NCBI GenBank assembly: GCA_023379515.1
Contig: JAMCQQ010000212.1
Coordinates: forward strand, 1 to 51,051
Length of the DNA stretch: 51,051 nt
From: Actinomycetota bacterium
GTDB taxonomy: Bacteria; Actinomycetota; Humimicrobiia; Humimicrobiales; Humimicrobiaceae
Direction of reading: 5' to 3'
Shown here piece by piece: positions 35,101 to 44,093 of this stretch. The position numbers and the translations under genes were made by a program. Every line of letters begins with the position of its first letter. Position 1 is the first letter of the stretch. Below the pieces are notes generated by a model. The model ran no database searches. It was not told where the DNA came from and was given only the letters and a program-made list of their open reading frames with translations.

Positions 35101-35325
35101 AGCATCTATTTTTTCGTGATAGGTGTAAAAGCATGGTTGCAAAAAAATCGATGGCTGGGTGTCGAAAAGACCTTTATGAAGGCGAAGCGGGCATGGTTCC
35201 TCTCTTTAGAGAGGAGAGCGAGCCTGAAATCAGAGCAAGCTTTGACTCGCTGGGGCAAAGCTTGCGTGTCTTGAGATACCCAGCCGTCGATCCAGTAATT
35301 TTTCTATCACGAAAAAGTAGACGCT
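35101..35325 (+). ncRNA. highly base-paired element: structured RNA or small inverted-repeat element
   Basis: A 22-base terminal stem pairs 35101-35122 with 35304-35325 (one mismatch, one wobble). A nested 17-bp stem pairs 35147-35163 with 35275-35291, with two differences that are G-U wobbles when read from the plus strand. Inside are the hairpins CCTCTC-TTTA-GAGAGG (35199-35214) and a perfect 10-bp stem 35235-35244/35256-35265. The element is much richer in GC than its flanks. Wobbles favour a plus-strand RNA. I cannot match it to a named RNA; a miniature transposable element is the alternative. Confidence 0.6.
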
Positions 35326-35378
35326 TCCATTAATCTTTGGCTTTTTGCAGAAATGGTATTTAAAACAGGAGTTTAGGT

Positions 35379-35534
35379 ATGGATGAAAGAGATAAGATTA
35401 TTATTAAAGAATTTAAAAGCAGAATTCCTCAAAATATAAAAAGTCATCTTGAAAAAATAATTGTTTATGGTTCAAGAGCCAGAAATGAGGAAGATGAATT
35501 TTCTACACAATTTTTTTTACCTTGCCTGCCTTAA
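35379..35534 (+). pseudogene. minimal nucleotidyltransferase (MNT) N-terminal fragment
   Basis: A 51-codon frame with a ribosome-like AGGAG upstream reads MDERDKIIIKEFKSRIPQNI and then EKIIVYGSRARNEEDEFST. The GSRAR motif is the nucleotide-binding start of MNT-type nucleotidyltransferases, often antitoxin partners of HEPN proteins. The catalytic Asp pair that should follow is replaced by sequence antisense to the rpmB end, so the gene was cut off here. Confidence 0.65.
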
Positions 35535-35694
35535 GGCATTTTGTACAGATGTTAATCTTTTTTACCGTGCTGCCAATCTCAACTTTTGCTTTTTGAATGT
35601 TCGGTTTGAAAGTTCTGTTAGTTTTTTTATGTGAATGACTTACATTGCACCCGAAACTTAGTTCCTTATTACATATTTCACATCTGTTTGCCAT
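35503..35694 (-). CDS. rpmB: ribosomal protein L28
   Basis: A 63-residue ribosomal protein. I choose the start at 35694 (MANRCEICNK) with GGAG upstream; a longer frame begins at 35721. Zinc-type cysteines appear as CEIC near the start and CTKC near the end, and VSHSHKKTNRTFKPNIQ is the L28 core. It is a single gene transcribed against the FakA side. Confidence 0.94.
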   Translation of the reverse strand: MANRCEICNKELSFGCNVSHSHKKTNRTFKPNIQKAKVEIGSTVKKINICTKCLKAGKVKKIV

Positions 35695-35926
35695 ATTAAC
35701 TCCTGTTAAAAATCTGTACATGACAGATATTTAAATTTTTATATTTTTACTGCTTAACCCGCAAGAAGCGTTATAATAAACTGAAATCAGTGCACACTGC
35801 TTTTATCAGATTAAACGAAAAAAAATGTTATCATTTTATGTTTTAATTTACAAGCATGAGTTTTTTAAGGTGACTTTTAAGATGGCATTTTCGCTGGATG
35901 AAACTTGACAGCACTATTTTTTTGAT

Positions 35927-36799
35927 TTGTTTTTGTTATTTGTTATATTTTTTATTAACCTTTTTTATTATAAAAAACAAAGGCAATATTTTAAAATGGC
36001 TGCGTTAAGCGCAACAAGAATAATTGCAAAAATTTTAAATAAATCTCCATTTACAATAAATTACTGTGGTTTAAGATTTGAGACAATAAAAGCATTAAAA
36101 TACTTTGAATTTTTAAATTGCAGGCTTATTGTTTGTTTTGGAAATTCAAATACCTTCGGCTGGAATTACGAATACTTATTTTCCTATCCGGCTGTACTTG
36201 AAAACAAGCTGAAGAAAATAAGTGATCAGTTTAAGGTAATAAACTGCGGAGTAGGAGGCAATACATCAGCCGACGGGCTTGAAAGGATTGAAACTGATGT
36301 TTTATGTTACAATCCGGAAATTGCTGTTGTAAATTTCGGTCTTAATGACGGCTTGCTTGTGAAATCAGAAGATAGAAACAATAATAATAAAAAAAAGTCT
36401 AATTTATTGTATAGGATAAATGAAAATTATTATAAACCTGCTGTTGATATTGAAGAATATAAAAATAATATTGAAAACATTATTTTAAAATTAAAACAAA
36501 AATCTGTAAAAATTATAACAACAGGCTTATATGAAATAAAAAAGGTAAAATTGAAAGCAGGTTATTCTGAAGAAGAAAAAATAGTTGCTCTTCAAAATGA
36601 AATTTACAGACAGTATGACAATGTTCTTAAAAAGCTGGCATGGGAAAATAATACAGTATTTTTTGATTTATGGAATAATTTATATAATTATGAGAAAATA
36701 AAAAACTGTTTTCAAAAAGACGGGTTTCATCTTAACACGGAAGGTTATGAACTGATGGCTGAAAGTTTAAAAAAAATCATAGTGGATGTTTATTTTTAA
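35927..36799 (+). CDS. SGNH/GDSL-fold hydrolase
   Basis: A 290-residue protein if it starts at TTG 35927; an ATG at 35996 (MAALSATRI) is an alternative and removes a short hydrophobic segment. Blocks of the SGNH family are visible: VCFGNSNTFG (block I, with Asn in place of the usual Asp), CGVGGNTSADG, NFGLND and DGFHLN with the Asp-His pair. It may be an esterase or lipase acting at the membrane. The substrate is unknown. Confidence 0.75.
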   Translation: MFLLFVIFFINLFYYKKQRQYFKMAALSATRIIAKILNKSPFTINYCGLRFETIKALKYFEFLNCRLIVCFGNSNTFGWNYEYLFSYPAVLENKLKKISDQFKVINCGVGGNTSADGLERIETDVLCYNPEIAVVNFGLNDGLLVKSEDRNNNNKKKSNLLYRINENYYKPAVDIEEYKNNIENIILKLKQKSVKIITTGLYEIKKVKLKAGYSEEEKIVALQNEIYRQYDNVLKKLAWENNTVFFDLWNNLYNYEKIKNCFQKDGFHLNTEGYELMAESLKKIIVDVYF

Positions 36800-36861
36800 A
36801 TTCATGAGCCATTACCTTTAAATAAATTTTATTTTTCATAAAATCAAAGAGGTTCAATCAG

Positions 36862-38562
36862 ATGGTTATCGAATTTGAAAATATGGAAATTAAAAAAATC
36901 CTGCAGATTATAGAAGATCATTTTAAAAGCAATGAAGCTAAAATTAATAATCTGAATGTGTTTCCTGTACCTGACGGAGATACAGGTACCAATATGCTTC
37001 TTACTTTAAAATCAATAAAAAAGGAATTATCAGGATTAAAACAATTTAATGTCAGAGAAACTGGAGAGGCAATTTCTTTTGGCGGACTTATGGGTGCAAG
37101 AGGCAATTCCGGTGTTATCCTGTCTCAAATATTAAAGGGATTTTTTGATGTTCTTACTGCAGAAGATGACTTTGATTCGGGTGTTCTTGAAAATGCTTTA
37201 AATTCTGCTAAAAATCTTGCCTACAATTCTGTTCAAAATCCAACAGAAGGCACAATGCTTACGATAATTAAGGATCTTTACATATATATAAGGAATTTTA
37301 ATACTTCAAATAATAATAACGATATTTCCTTAACGGAGTTAATGGATAATCTGATTTCAGAAACAGAAAAATCATTAATCAGAACAACATTCCTTCTGCC
37401 TGTATTAAAGGAAGCAAATGTTGTTGATGCAGGAGCTCAGGGAGTTCTGGAAATTTTAAAGGGGTTGAAACTGGCTATGATTGAAACAAATAAAATTAAC
37501 GGTAAATTAAAAGTCGCACAATTTCAGGAAGTTCAAAATATAAGAACTGAAATTAAAGAAGAAGGCGAAAAGTTAAAAATTTCAGGAGATCTTGCAGGTG
37601 CAAGAGAGATTGAGGACTGGAGCATTAATTCTGATATTAAATTCATTTACTGCACGGAATTTGTACTGACCGGAAAGCAAATAAATATTGCGAGGTTAAA
37701 GGAAGATATTGAAAGTTTGGGAGACAGTGCAATGGTAGTTGGAACAGAAAATCTGGTTAAAGTGCATGTTCATTCAAATAATCCTAATAAGATTCTGGCA
37801 AGAGCATTAAAAGAAGGGGTTTTACATGAGATTGAAATAAAAAATATGGTTGACCAGAATAAGGAAAAAATGAAAACACAAATGGCTGCAGTTAAAAAGG
37901 CTCCACCAACTGTTGGACTTATTTCTGTTTCCAACGGGGAAGGTATTGAACAGATTTTCAAGAGCATCGGGGTAGATATAGTTATCAGAGGTGGGCAAAC
38001 AATGAACCCTTCAACTTATGAAGTAGTCAGGGCAATAAAAAAACTTGATAATGAAAAAATATTAATATTTCCAAATAATAAAAATATCATATTAACTGCA
38101 GCTCAAGCTGCAAAAATATCAAAACGGGATGTAATGGTCATTCCGACCAGAACAATTCCCCAGGGTATAAGCGCTGTCCTGAATTTTAATAAAGATCTGT
38201 CCATTGAAGAAAATATGAAAAATATGGAAACAGCATATAAGCATATTAAAAGCGGTGAAGTAACAAAAGCTGTCAGGGACGCCAATCTGCTGGTTGGAGA
38301 AATTAAAAAAGGCAATTTTATAGGTTTATATGATGGTAAAATAAAAGTTGTATCGGACAATGCTCATGATGCTACAATGGAATTAATCAAAGATATGGCA
38401 GGTGAAAATGATTCAATAATTACTTTCTATCCTGGCAGGGATGCAAAAGAAGAAGATAATCTAAAAATAAAAGAATCAATTTCAAAACTGTATCCTGATC
38501 TTGATATTGAATTTCTAAATGGTAATCAGCCTTTTTACAATTATATTTTTTCCATAGAATAA
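36862..38562 (+). CDS. DAK-domain protein, FakA-like fatty acid kinase
   Basis: A 566-residue protein with an N-terminal dihydroxyacetone-kinase L-type domain (NVFPVPDGDTGTNML, GGLMGARGNSGVILSQIL, VVDAGAQGVLEIL) that binds ATP, a middle domain, and a C-terminal DegV-like domain. FakA phosphorylates fatty acids carried by FakB. No FakB (DegV) gene is in the window. Position next to rsmD and coaD is usual in Gram-positive bacteria. Confidence 0.9.
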   Translation: MVIEFENMEIKKILQIIEDHFKSNEAKINNLNVFPVPDGDTGTNMLLTLKSIKKELSGLKQFNVRETGEAISFGGLMGARGNSGVILSQILKGFFDVLTAEDDFDSGVLENALNSAKNLAYNSVQNPTEGTMLTIIKDLYIYIRNFNTSNNNNDISLTELMDNLISETEKSLIRTTFLLPVLKEANVVDAGAQGVLEILKGLKLAMIETNKINGKLKVAQFQEVQNIRTEIKEEGEKLKISGDLAGAREIEDWSINSDIKFIYCTEFVLTGKQINIARLKEDIESLGDSAMVVGTENLVKVHVHSNNPNKILARALKEGVLHEIEIKNMVDQNKEKMKTQMAAVKKAPPTVGLISVSNGEGIEQIFKSIGVDIVIRGGQTMNPSTYEVVRAIKKLDNEKILIFPNNKNIILTAAQAAKISKRDVMVIPTRTIPQGISAVLNFNKDLSIEENMKNMETAYKHIKSGEVTKAVRDANLLVGEIKKGNFIGLYDGKIKVVSDNAHDATMELIKDMAGENDSIITFYPGRDAKEEDNLKIKESISKLYPDLDIEFLNGNQPFYNYIFSIE

Positions 38563-38605
38563 TAAATTTTACAATAAAAATTTTAAATTTAAGCGGTGAT
38601 GATTT

Positions 38606-39160
38606 ATAAGAATAATTGCAGGAGAATTTAAGGGGCGCAGGCTTAAGGGCCCTGATGATTTAAACATAAGACCTACTCTGGATAGAGTTAAGGAAAGTAT
38701 TTTTAATGTTATAGGCAATAATATTGCAGGTTCAAGTGTTCTGGATCTTTTTGCCGGAAGCGGTTCTCTGGGACTGGAAGCAATCAGCAGAGGCTGCAGT
38801 ATTGTTTTTTTTGTGGATAATTCAAAAGATGCTATCAAGCTTATTAAAAATAATCTTAATTTAATATCAGGAATTGAAGACAGATACAAAATCATAAACC
38901 GTGATGCGATAAAATTTCTAAGTAATTTTTCTGATTTTGTTTTTGATTATATATTTCTTGATCCGCCTTTTAAAATTGACAGCAGGATTATGACGGAAAT
39001 TTTTAATATTTTGCATAACAGTAGGATTATTGATGAAAATAGTGTTATAATTTATGAGTTCTTTTTTAAGAGAGATGTTGAACAGGAACTGGGAAATTTT
39101 AAAATATTTAAAACTTCGCGGTTCGGTGAAAAAAAAGTGGTATATCTGTCAAAAAGTTAA
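38606..39160 (+). CDS. rsmD: 16S rRNA (guanine-966-N2) methyltransferase, apparent AUA start
   Basis: The 184-residue product has RIIAGEFKGRRLKGP and IRPTLDRVKESIFNVI, SAM-binding LDLFAGSGSLGLEA and catalytic LDPPF. The family begins with Met directly before RIIAGEFKGR; here that codon is ATA at 38606. In-frame stops lie just upstream, and GGTGAT stands five bases before the ATA, so AUA seems to be the start. Other in-frame starts, such as GTG 38813, would cut away the SAM site. Sequencing error (ATG to ATA) remains possible. Confidence 0.9.
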   Translation: MRIIAGEFKGRRLKGPDDLNIRPTLDRVKESIFNVIGNNIAGSSVLDLFAGSGSLGLEAISRGCSIVFFVDNSKDAIKLIKNNLNLISGIEDRYKIINRDAIKFLSNFSDFVFDYIFLDPPFKIDSRIMTEIFNILHNSRIIDENSVIIYEFFFKRDVEQELGNFKIFKTSRFGEKKVVYLSKS

Positions 39161-39279
39161 ATTGTATTAACTACAGGTTTTAAAATACAGGAAATTGTTC
39201 AGATTTTTAAGAATTTCAACAGCGATATGCTTATTGATTAAATTTTTATTAACATAAATTTTTTAAGGAAAATTCATAA

Positions 39280-39774
39280 ATGGGAAAAATTGCATTATGT
39301 CCTGGCACCTATGATCCTGTTACTGAAGGTCACAGAGATATTATCAGAAGATGCTGCAGTGTTTTTGACACAGTTATTGTTGCTGTTTCAGAAAATCCTA
39401 AAAAAGAACCGCTGTATTCACTTAAAAAAAGAATAGAGTTTCTTTCAAAATCGCTTACTGATTTTAAAAACATAGAAATTATTACATTTAAGGGACTTTT
39501 AATTGATACGGCAAGGAAAAAAAATGCCATGGTTATTGTAAAAGGGCTTAGAGCTATTTCGGATTTTGAATATGAACTTCAAATGGCTCAAATGAATAAG
39601 AAGCTGGCTCCTGAAATTGAAACTTTTTTTCTGGTTTCAAATCCAAAATATGCATATTTAAGCTCCAGCGCTGTAAAGGAAGTTGCAGGTTTTGGAGGTT
39701 GCATCAAAGGACTTATTCCTGAAGAAATAGAAAATGATATGATTAACAGTTTTAAGAATAATATTTTTAAATAA
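39280..39774 (+). CDS. coaD: phosphopantetheine adenylyltransferase
   Basis: Forms dephospho-CoA. The 164 residues have the nucleotidyltransferase motif YDPVTEGHRDI, KGLRAISDFEYELQMAQMNK and the end motif YLSSSAVKEVAGFGG. It follows rsmD by about 120 bases, the common order. Confidence 0.96.
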   Translation: MGKIALCPGTYDPVTEGHRDIIRRCCSVFDTVIVAVSENPKKEPLYSLKKRIEFLSKSLTDFKNIEIITFKGLLIDTARKKNAMVIVKGLRAISDFEYELQMAQMNKKLAPEIETFFLVSNPKYAYLSSSAVKEVAGFGGCIKGLIPEEIENDMINSFKNNIFK

Positions 39775-39887
39775 ACTTTTTATAATTAAAATATATTTTT
39801 TTATAATAAAAAACTTTTCTGATATCAGAATGAATGAAACAGCTTAATTAATTATGCATTATTTAAAATTTACTTTTGGAGAATAAT

Positions 39888-40352
39888 ATGGATGCTTTGG
39901 AAATAATAGACAGGATTGAGGAATTATTAGATAAAAGTAAAAGGGTGCCTTTTACATCCAACGTAATGATTGCTGAAAATGAAATTTATGAAATGCTTGA
40001 TGAGCTTAGAAATGTGCTGCCCGAAGAATTCAGACAGGCAAGATGGATTGTAAAAGAACGCGAAGGAATGATTGAAGAAGCCAGAAGACAGTCTGAAAGA
40101 ATTTTAAGGGAAGCAAAAGAACGTTCGGAAATACTTGTAAGCGAAACTGAAATACTAAAAAATGCTACCAGAAAGGCGGAAGATTTGTTGTCAATGGCTG
40201 AAGCTAAGTCAAGAACGATCAGGCTTGAAGCTGAAGATTATGCTGATGAAAAACTTGCAGGACTGGAGGCTGCTCTTCATAAAATTCTTGCTGCCATAGA
40301 AAAAGGCAGGGAACAATTTAAATCTTCTATTTCCTCTGAAAACAAAGAATAA
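39888..40352 (+). CDS. coiled-coil DivIVA/ATP-synthase-b-like conserved protein
   Basis: A protein of about 154 residues; the start at ATG 39888 (MDALEII) has GGAG upstream, and a TTG at 39876 is in frame. After a short folded start the centre is a long charged helix (RQARWIVKEREGMIEEARRQ, further EILVSETEILKNATRK) predicted to form a coiled coil. Similar proteins lie beside coaD and rpmF in Gram-positive bacteria and are annotated as DivIVA-like or ATPase-like. Function uncertain. Confidence 0.7.
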   Translation: MDALEIIDRIEELLDKSKRVPFTSNVMIAENEIYEMLDELRNVLPEEFRQARWIVKEREGMIEEARRQSERILREAKERSEILVSETEILKNATRKAEDLLSMAEAKSRTIRLEAEDYADEKLAGLEAALHKILAAIEKGREQFKSSISSENKE

Positions 40353-40353
40353 G

Positions 40354-40461
40354 ACTATAGACCATAGACCATAGACATCAGACATCAGACATTAGACTTA
40401 AGAAGGGAAATGGCAAGAAATTACACAAAGAAAAGTCTGGTGTCTAAAGTCCAGTGTCTGA
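40354..40461. repeat. 7-base GAC/GTC tandem repeats in both orientations
   Basis: Six or seven units of 7 bases in GAC phase (CATAGAC, ATCAGAC, ATTAGAC) cover 40354-40400. Four inverted units (AAGTCTG, GTGTCTA, AAGTCCA, GTGTCTG) follow at 40434-40461. The two groups can pair partly as a hairpin. No gene lies here, although a yceD (DUF177) gene is often found before rpmF. Confidence 0.75.
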
Positions 40462-40467
40462 AATTAG

Positions 40468-40518
40468 TTGCATAATAAAACTTTTATGATATATTGTAGA
40501 GTTTGATTTACAATCAAA
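40468..40518 (+). promoter_or_regulatory. rpmF promoter and leader hairpin
   Basis: TTGCAT (40468-40473), 16 bases, then TATATT (40490-40495) is a fair promoter. TTTGATT and AATCAAA at 40502-40518 form a 7-bp perfect hairpin in the leader before the L32 gene, which could serve feedback control. Both are predicted from sequence only. Confidence 0.4.
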
Positions 40519-40560
40519 TTATTTATATTAAATATTAACTTTATCAGGAGGACGACATAA

Positions 40561-40770
40561 TTGGCTGTTCCAAAGGGTAATACATCCAAATCAAAAAGAG
40601 ACAAAAGAAGGACTCATGACAAACTGACACCTGTTAACATTGTCGAATGTCCAAGATGCCATGCTAAAAAGCTTGCTCACCGGGTATGCTTAAACTGCGG
40701 TTATTATAATAGCAGGCTGGTACTAAAACCAAAAGAAAAGAAAAAAGCTGCTGCTGCTTCATCCAAATAA
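40561..40770 (+). CDS. rpmF: ribosomal protein L32
   Basis: A 69-residue protein beginning at TTG, fixed by the strong CAGGAGG site and the family start AVPKGNTSKSKRDKRR. Zinc cysteines are in CPRCHAKK and CLNCGYY. The Ala/Ser-rich tail is common. Confidence 0.95.
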   Translation: MAVPKGNTSKSKRDKRRTHDKLTPVNIVECPRCHAKKLAHRVCLNCGYYNSRLVLKPKEKKKAAAASSK

Positions 40771-40848
40771 TCTGTAAATAAAAACAATATTTTTTTGCAG
40801 ATAATTTTTATTAAAAAATTATTAAGAAATTTTAACGGAGGATTTTTC

Positions 40849-42948
40849 ATGAGTTTGGAAAAATTTTTTTGCCCTGATTCTGTAGCAATCATCGGTGCTG
40901 CAAGGGAAGAAAAAAAAGTTGGTCATACCATTCTGGATAATATTATTAATTTTGGTTATAAAGGAAAAATTTTTCCTGTTAACCGCAATGCTGATGAGAT
41001 TCATGGAATTAAATGCTACAAATCAATTCTTGAAGTGCCGGAGCCGGTTGATCTGGCAGTAATCGTTATACCCAACAAGTATGTTCCGGCTTCACTTGAG
41101 GAATGCGGCAAAAAAAATGTAAAAGGGGCAATTATTATTTCTGCCGGCTTTAAGGAAATTGGACCTGAAGGTGCAATGCTTGAAAATGAGGTTATTAAGA
41201 TAGGTAAAAAATATGGCATCAGAATTCTTGGACCAAACTGTGTAGGCCTGATTAATTCTTCATGCAAATTAAATGCTACTTTTGCTTTGGGTACTCCAAC
41301 TAATGGGGATATAGCATTTATGTCACAGTCAGGAGCATTAATTACTTCCATTTTGGACTGGGCTTCAACACAGGAAATTCCAATGTCAAAATATGTATCA
41401 GTTGGCAACAAAGCTGATATTGCAGAAAAAGATTTATTTGAATTCTGGTTAAAAGATCCAAGCTGCAAAGTAATAAGCGCATATATTGAAGGAATTAATG
41501 ACGGTTTAGAGTTTATAGAAATGACTTCAAGGGTAACGAAGAAAAAGCCTGTTGTAGTTGTAAAATCAGGCAACACAATGGCAGGAGCAAGAGCCGTATC
41601 TTCACATACCGGCACTCTTGCAGGTTCAACCAAAGCATATGATTCTGCATTAAAGCAGTCCGGAATTATAAGGGCAAGAACTGTCAGAAATATGTTTGAT
41701 TATGCTACTGCTTTTTCTTACCAGCCGCTGCCCAGGGGAAGGAATGTTGCTATTATTACAAATGCGGGCGGTCCCGGAATCATGGCAACTGATGCATGCA
41801 TAGAAAATCATTTAAATCTGGCAACACTTGAAGAAAAAACAGTTGCAAAGCTGAAGGAATTTTTACCTGTATGTTCTAATTTTCATAATCCTATTGATAT
41901 TTTAGGAGATGCATTGCCTGAGAGGTATAAAAAAACTCTGGAAGCAATAATGGAAGATAAAAACGTAGATGCAGTTATTATCCTTTTAACTCCGCAGGCA
42001 ATGACACAAATTTTTGAATCTGCGCAGACAGTAGTTGAAGTGATTAAAAATTCCAGAAGAAAAATTCCATGCGTTGCAAGCTTTATGGGCGGCAAGGGAG
42101 TTAAGTCAGGGGTTGATTATTTGTTTCATCACAAAGTTCCATGTTATGATATTCCTGAAGGCGCTGTCAGTACTCTTAATGCAATGATGTGCTATAATGA
42201 ATGGTTAAACAGAAAAGAAGAAAAAGTTAAAATATTTGATGTTGATAAAAATACTGTTAAGGATATTTTTGATCTGGCAAGAAAAGAAAAAAGGCTGGAG
42301 CTTGGTGAAAATGAATCAAGGAAAGTCCTTAGAGCCTACAAAATAAAAATACCTGTTGCCTGTACGGTAAAAGATATTCAGACTGCCAGAGAATTCACAA
42401 AGGGGACCGGTTATCCTGTAGTTTTGAAAATTGATTCGCCTGATATTCTTCATAAAACCGATGTTGGCGGCATTAAAGTGGGGATAAGAAATGATGCTGA
42501 ACTTGAAGAAGGTTTTAATGAAATTATGAATAATGTAAAAACTAAAAAACCTGAAGCAGTCATCAGAGGCATTTCTATCCAGGAAATGATACAGGGAAAA
42601 CATGAAACAATAATAGGCGTAAGCAAGGACCCGCAATTCGGACCCATGATCATGTTTGGTCTTGGCGGAATTTATGTGGAGATAATGAAGGATGTTACTT
42701 TCAGAATTGCACCGGTTACTGAAAGCAATGCAAGAGATATGATTGAGGAAATCAAAACAATCAAGCTTTTAAAAGGTGCAAGAGGAGCAAAACCTTCAGA
42801 TATTGACAGTATTGTTGAAACAATCCTGAAGGTTTCACAGCTTGTTACTGATTTTCCGGAAATTATGGAAATGGATATCAATCCCCTGTTTGTAAAAGCA
42901 GAAGGAGAAGGTTCAATAGCCGGGGATGTAAGAATCAGAATTGAATAG
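40849..42948 (+). CDS. acetate-CoA ligase, ADP-forming (fused alpha-beta)
   Basis: Conserves energy by making ATP from acetyl-CoA (or another acyl-CoA). The start at 40849 (MSLEKFFCPDSVAIIG) has CGGAGG upstream; the open frame reaches further left without a ribosome site. In 699 residues: CoA-binding domain (VAIIGAAREEKKVGHTIL), catalytic His region SSHTGTLAGS, and a C-terminal ATP-grasp domain (VLKIDSPDILHKTDVGGI). It is followed by a DRTGG protein, as in many anaerobes. Confidence 0.93.
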   Translation: MSLEKFFCPDSVAIIGAAREEKKVGHTILDNIINFGYKGKIFPVNRNADEIHGIKCYKSILEVPEPVDLAVIVIPNKYVPASLEECGKKNVKGAIIISAGFKEIGPEGAMLENEVIKIGKKYGIRILGPNCVGLINSSCKLNATFALGTPTNGDIAFMSQSGALITSILDWASTQEIPMSKYVSVGNKADIAEKDLFEFWLKDPSCKVISAYIEGINDGLEFIEMTSRVTKKKPVVVVKSGNTMAGARAVSSHTGTLAGSTKAYDSALKQSGIIRARTVRNMFDYATAFSYQPLPRGRNVAIITNAGGPGIMATDACIENHLNLATLEEKTVAKLKEFLPVCSNFHNPIDILGDALPERYKKTLEAIMEDKNVDAVIILLTPQAMTQIFESAQTVVEVIKNSRRKIPCVASFMGGKGVKSGVDYLFHHKVPCYDIPEGAVSTLNAMMCYNEWLNRKEEKVKIFDVDKNTVKDIFDLARKEKRLELGENESRKVLRAYKIKIPVACTVKDIQTAREFTKGTGYPVVLKIDSPDILHKTDVGGIKVGIRNDAELEEGFNEIMNNVKTKKPEAVIRGISIQEMIQGKHETIIGVSKDPQFGPMIMFGLGGIYVEIMKDVTFRIAPVTESNARDMIEEIKTIKLLKGARGAKPSDIDSIVETILKVSQLVTDFPEIMEMDINPLFVKAEGEGSIAGDVRIRIE

Positions 42949-42993
42949 TAAGACATTTATTGCTTAACTTTAAAAATAATAAAGGAGGAAAAT

Positions 42994-44055
42994 ATGGTTC
43001 CTTTATATTTTGTATCCAATGAAGCTTATTCCGGTAAAAGTTCAATATGTATTGCTCTTGGAAAGATTTTAATAAAGCGCGGATTAAGGGTTGGCTATAT
43101 GAAGCCTGCAGGTACTTTACCTGCAAGAATTAAAGGAATTACAGTTGATGAAGATGCCCAGTATATAAAAGAAGTTCTTGAAATTAAAGATGAACTTGGG
43201 GATATCTCACCAATTGTCCTTACAAGGAATTACTACAGGGAAGGGCTTCGCGATGAAGATTTTTCAAAAAATTTCCTGAATATAATTGAAAAATCATATC
43301 AGAAAATCAGGCAAAGCAAGGATATTGTCTTGCTTGAAGGTGCAAAAAATATTGAAAACGGCTTATTCCTTGGGATTTCTTCAAAAGAAATATGTGCACG
43401 TTTAAAGGCAAAAGCTATACTGATAATGAAATATTCAAGTGAAATTGTTGATACCGTTCTGCTTGCAAAGGAGTATATGGGAGAATGTTTAGGTGGAATT
43501 ATTATAAACTGGATACCTCAAAATCAGACAGAATATATTAACGATCTTATACTGCCTTACTTTGCAAAGAAGGAAATAACTGTTTTTGGCTGTATATACC
43601 TTGATAAGACATTATCATCTGTAACAATAAAGGAAATTGCCGATCTGATTGAAGGTAAAATAATAAGTGCAAAAAATAAGGTTGATGAGCTTATTACTTC
43701 ATTTATGATAGGAGCAATGAGCGAGGAGCAGGCGCTTTCCTATTTCAGGAAACAGGCTGATAAAGCAGTTATTACCGGCGGTGACAGGGCGGATGTTCAG
43801 CTTGCCGCACTTGAAACTGATACAAAGTGTCTGATACTTACAGGTAATTTTCAGCCGCCTACAGTGGTAACAAGCAGAGCTGAAGAACTTGGGGTACCCA
43901 TAGTATTAGTTCCATTTGATACTTTAACAACCATGGAAAAAATAAATGAAATTATGGGAAGGGTAAGATTTCATGAATTTACAAAAATTGATAAAATAAT
44001 AGAAGTTGTCAGCAGCCATATTAATATAGACCTGTTAATAAATTTATCAAAGTAA
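42994..44055 (+). CDS. PtaN/DRTGG-domain P-loop protein
   Basis: A 353-residue protein related to the N-terminal part of long phosphotransacetylases. It has a BioD-like P-loop domain (VSNEAYSGKSSICIALG, MKPAGTLP) and a DRTGG domain at the end (KAVITGGDRADVQLAALE). The catalytic Pta domain is absent. A good AAAGGAGG site precedes it, 46 bases after the acetate-CoA ligase. It may regulate acetyl-CoA metabolism; not proven. Confidence 0.88.
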   Translation: MVPLYFVSNEAYSGKSSICIALGKILIKRGLRVGYMKPAGTLPARIKGITVDEDAQYIKEVLEIKDELGDISPIVLTRNYYREGLRDEDFSKNFLNIIEKSYQKIRQSKDIVLLEGAKNIENGLFLGISSKEICARLKAKAILIMKYSSEIVDTVLLAKEYMGECLGGIIINWIPQNQTEYINDLILPYFAKKEITVFGCIYLDKTLSSVTIKEIADLIEGKIISAKNKVDELITSFMIGAMSEEQALSYFRKQADKAVITGGDRADVQLAALETDTKCLILTGNFQPPTVVTSRAEELGVPIVLVPFDTLTTMEKINEIMGRVRFHEFTKIDKIIEVVSSHINIDLLINLSK

Positions 44056-44093
44056 TACAAATTATTAAATTCTAAAACAACCTTAAAATAATA

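Noticed and set aside
35086..35333. Two overlapping plus-strand open frames in the GC-rich element
   Set aside because: They cross every stem of the structured element, have no recognisable domain, and are explained by the few stops in GC-rich sequence.
40354..40461. CRISPR-like array
   Set aside because: The units are only seven bases with no spacers of equal length, and no cas gene is present.
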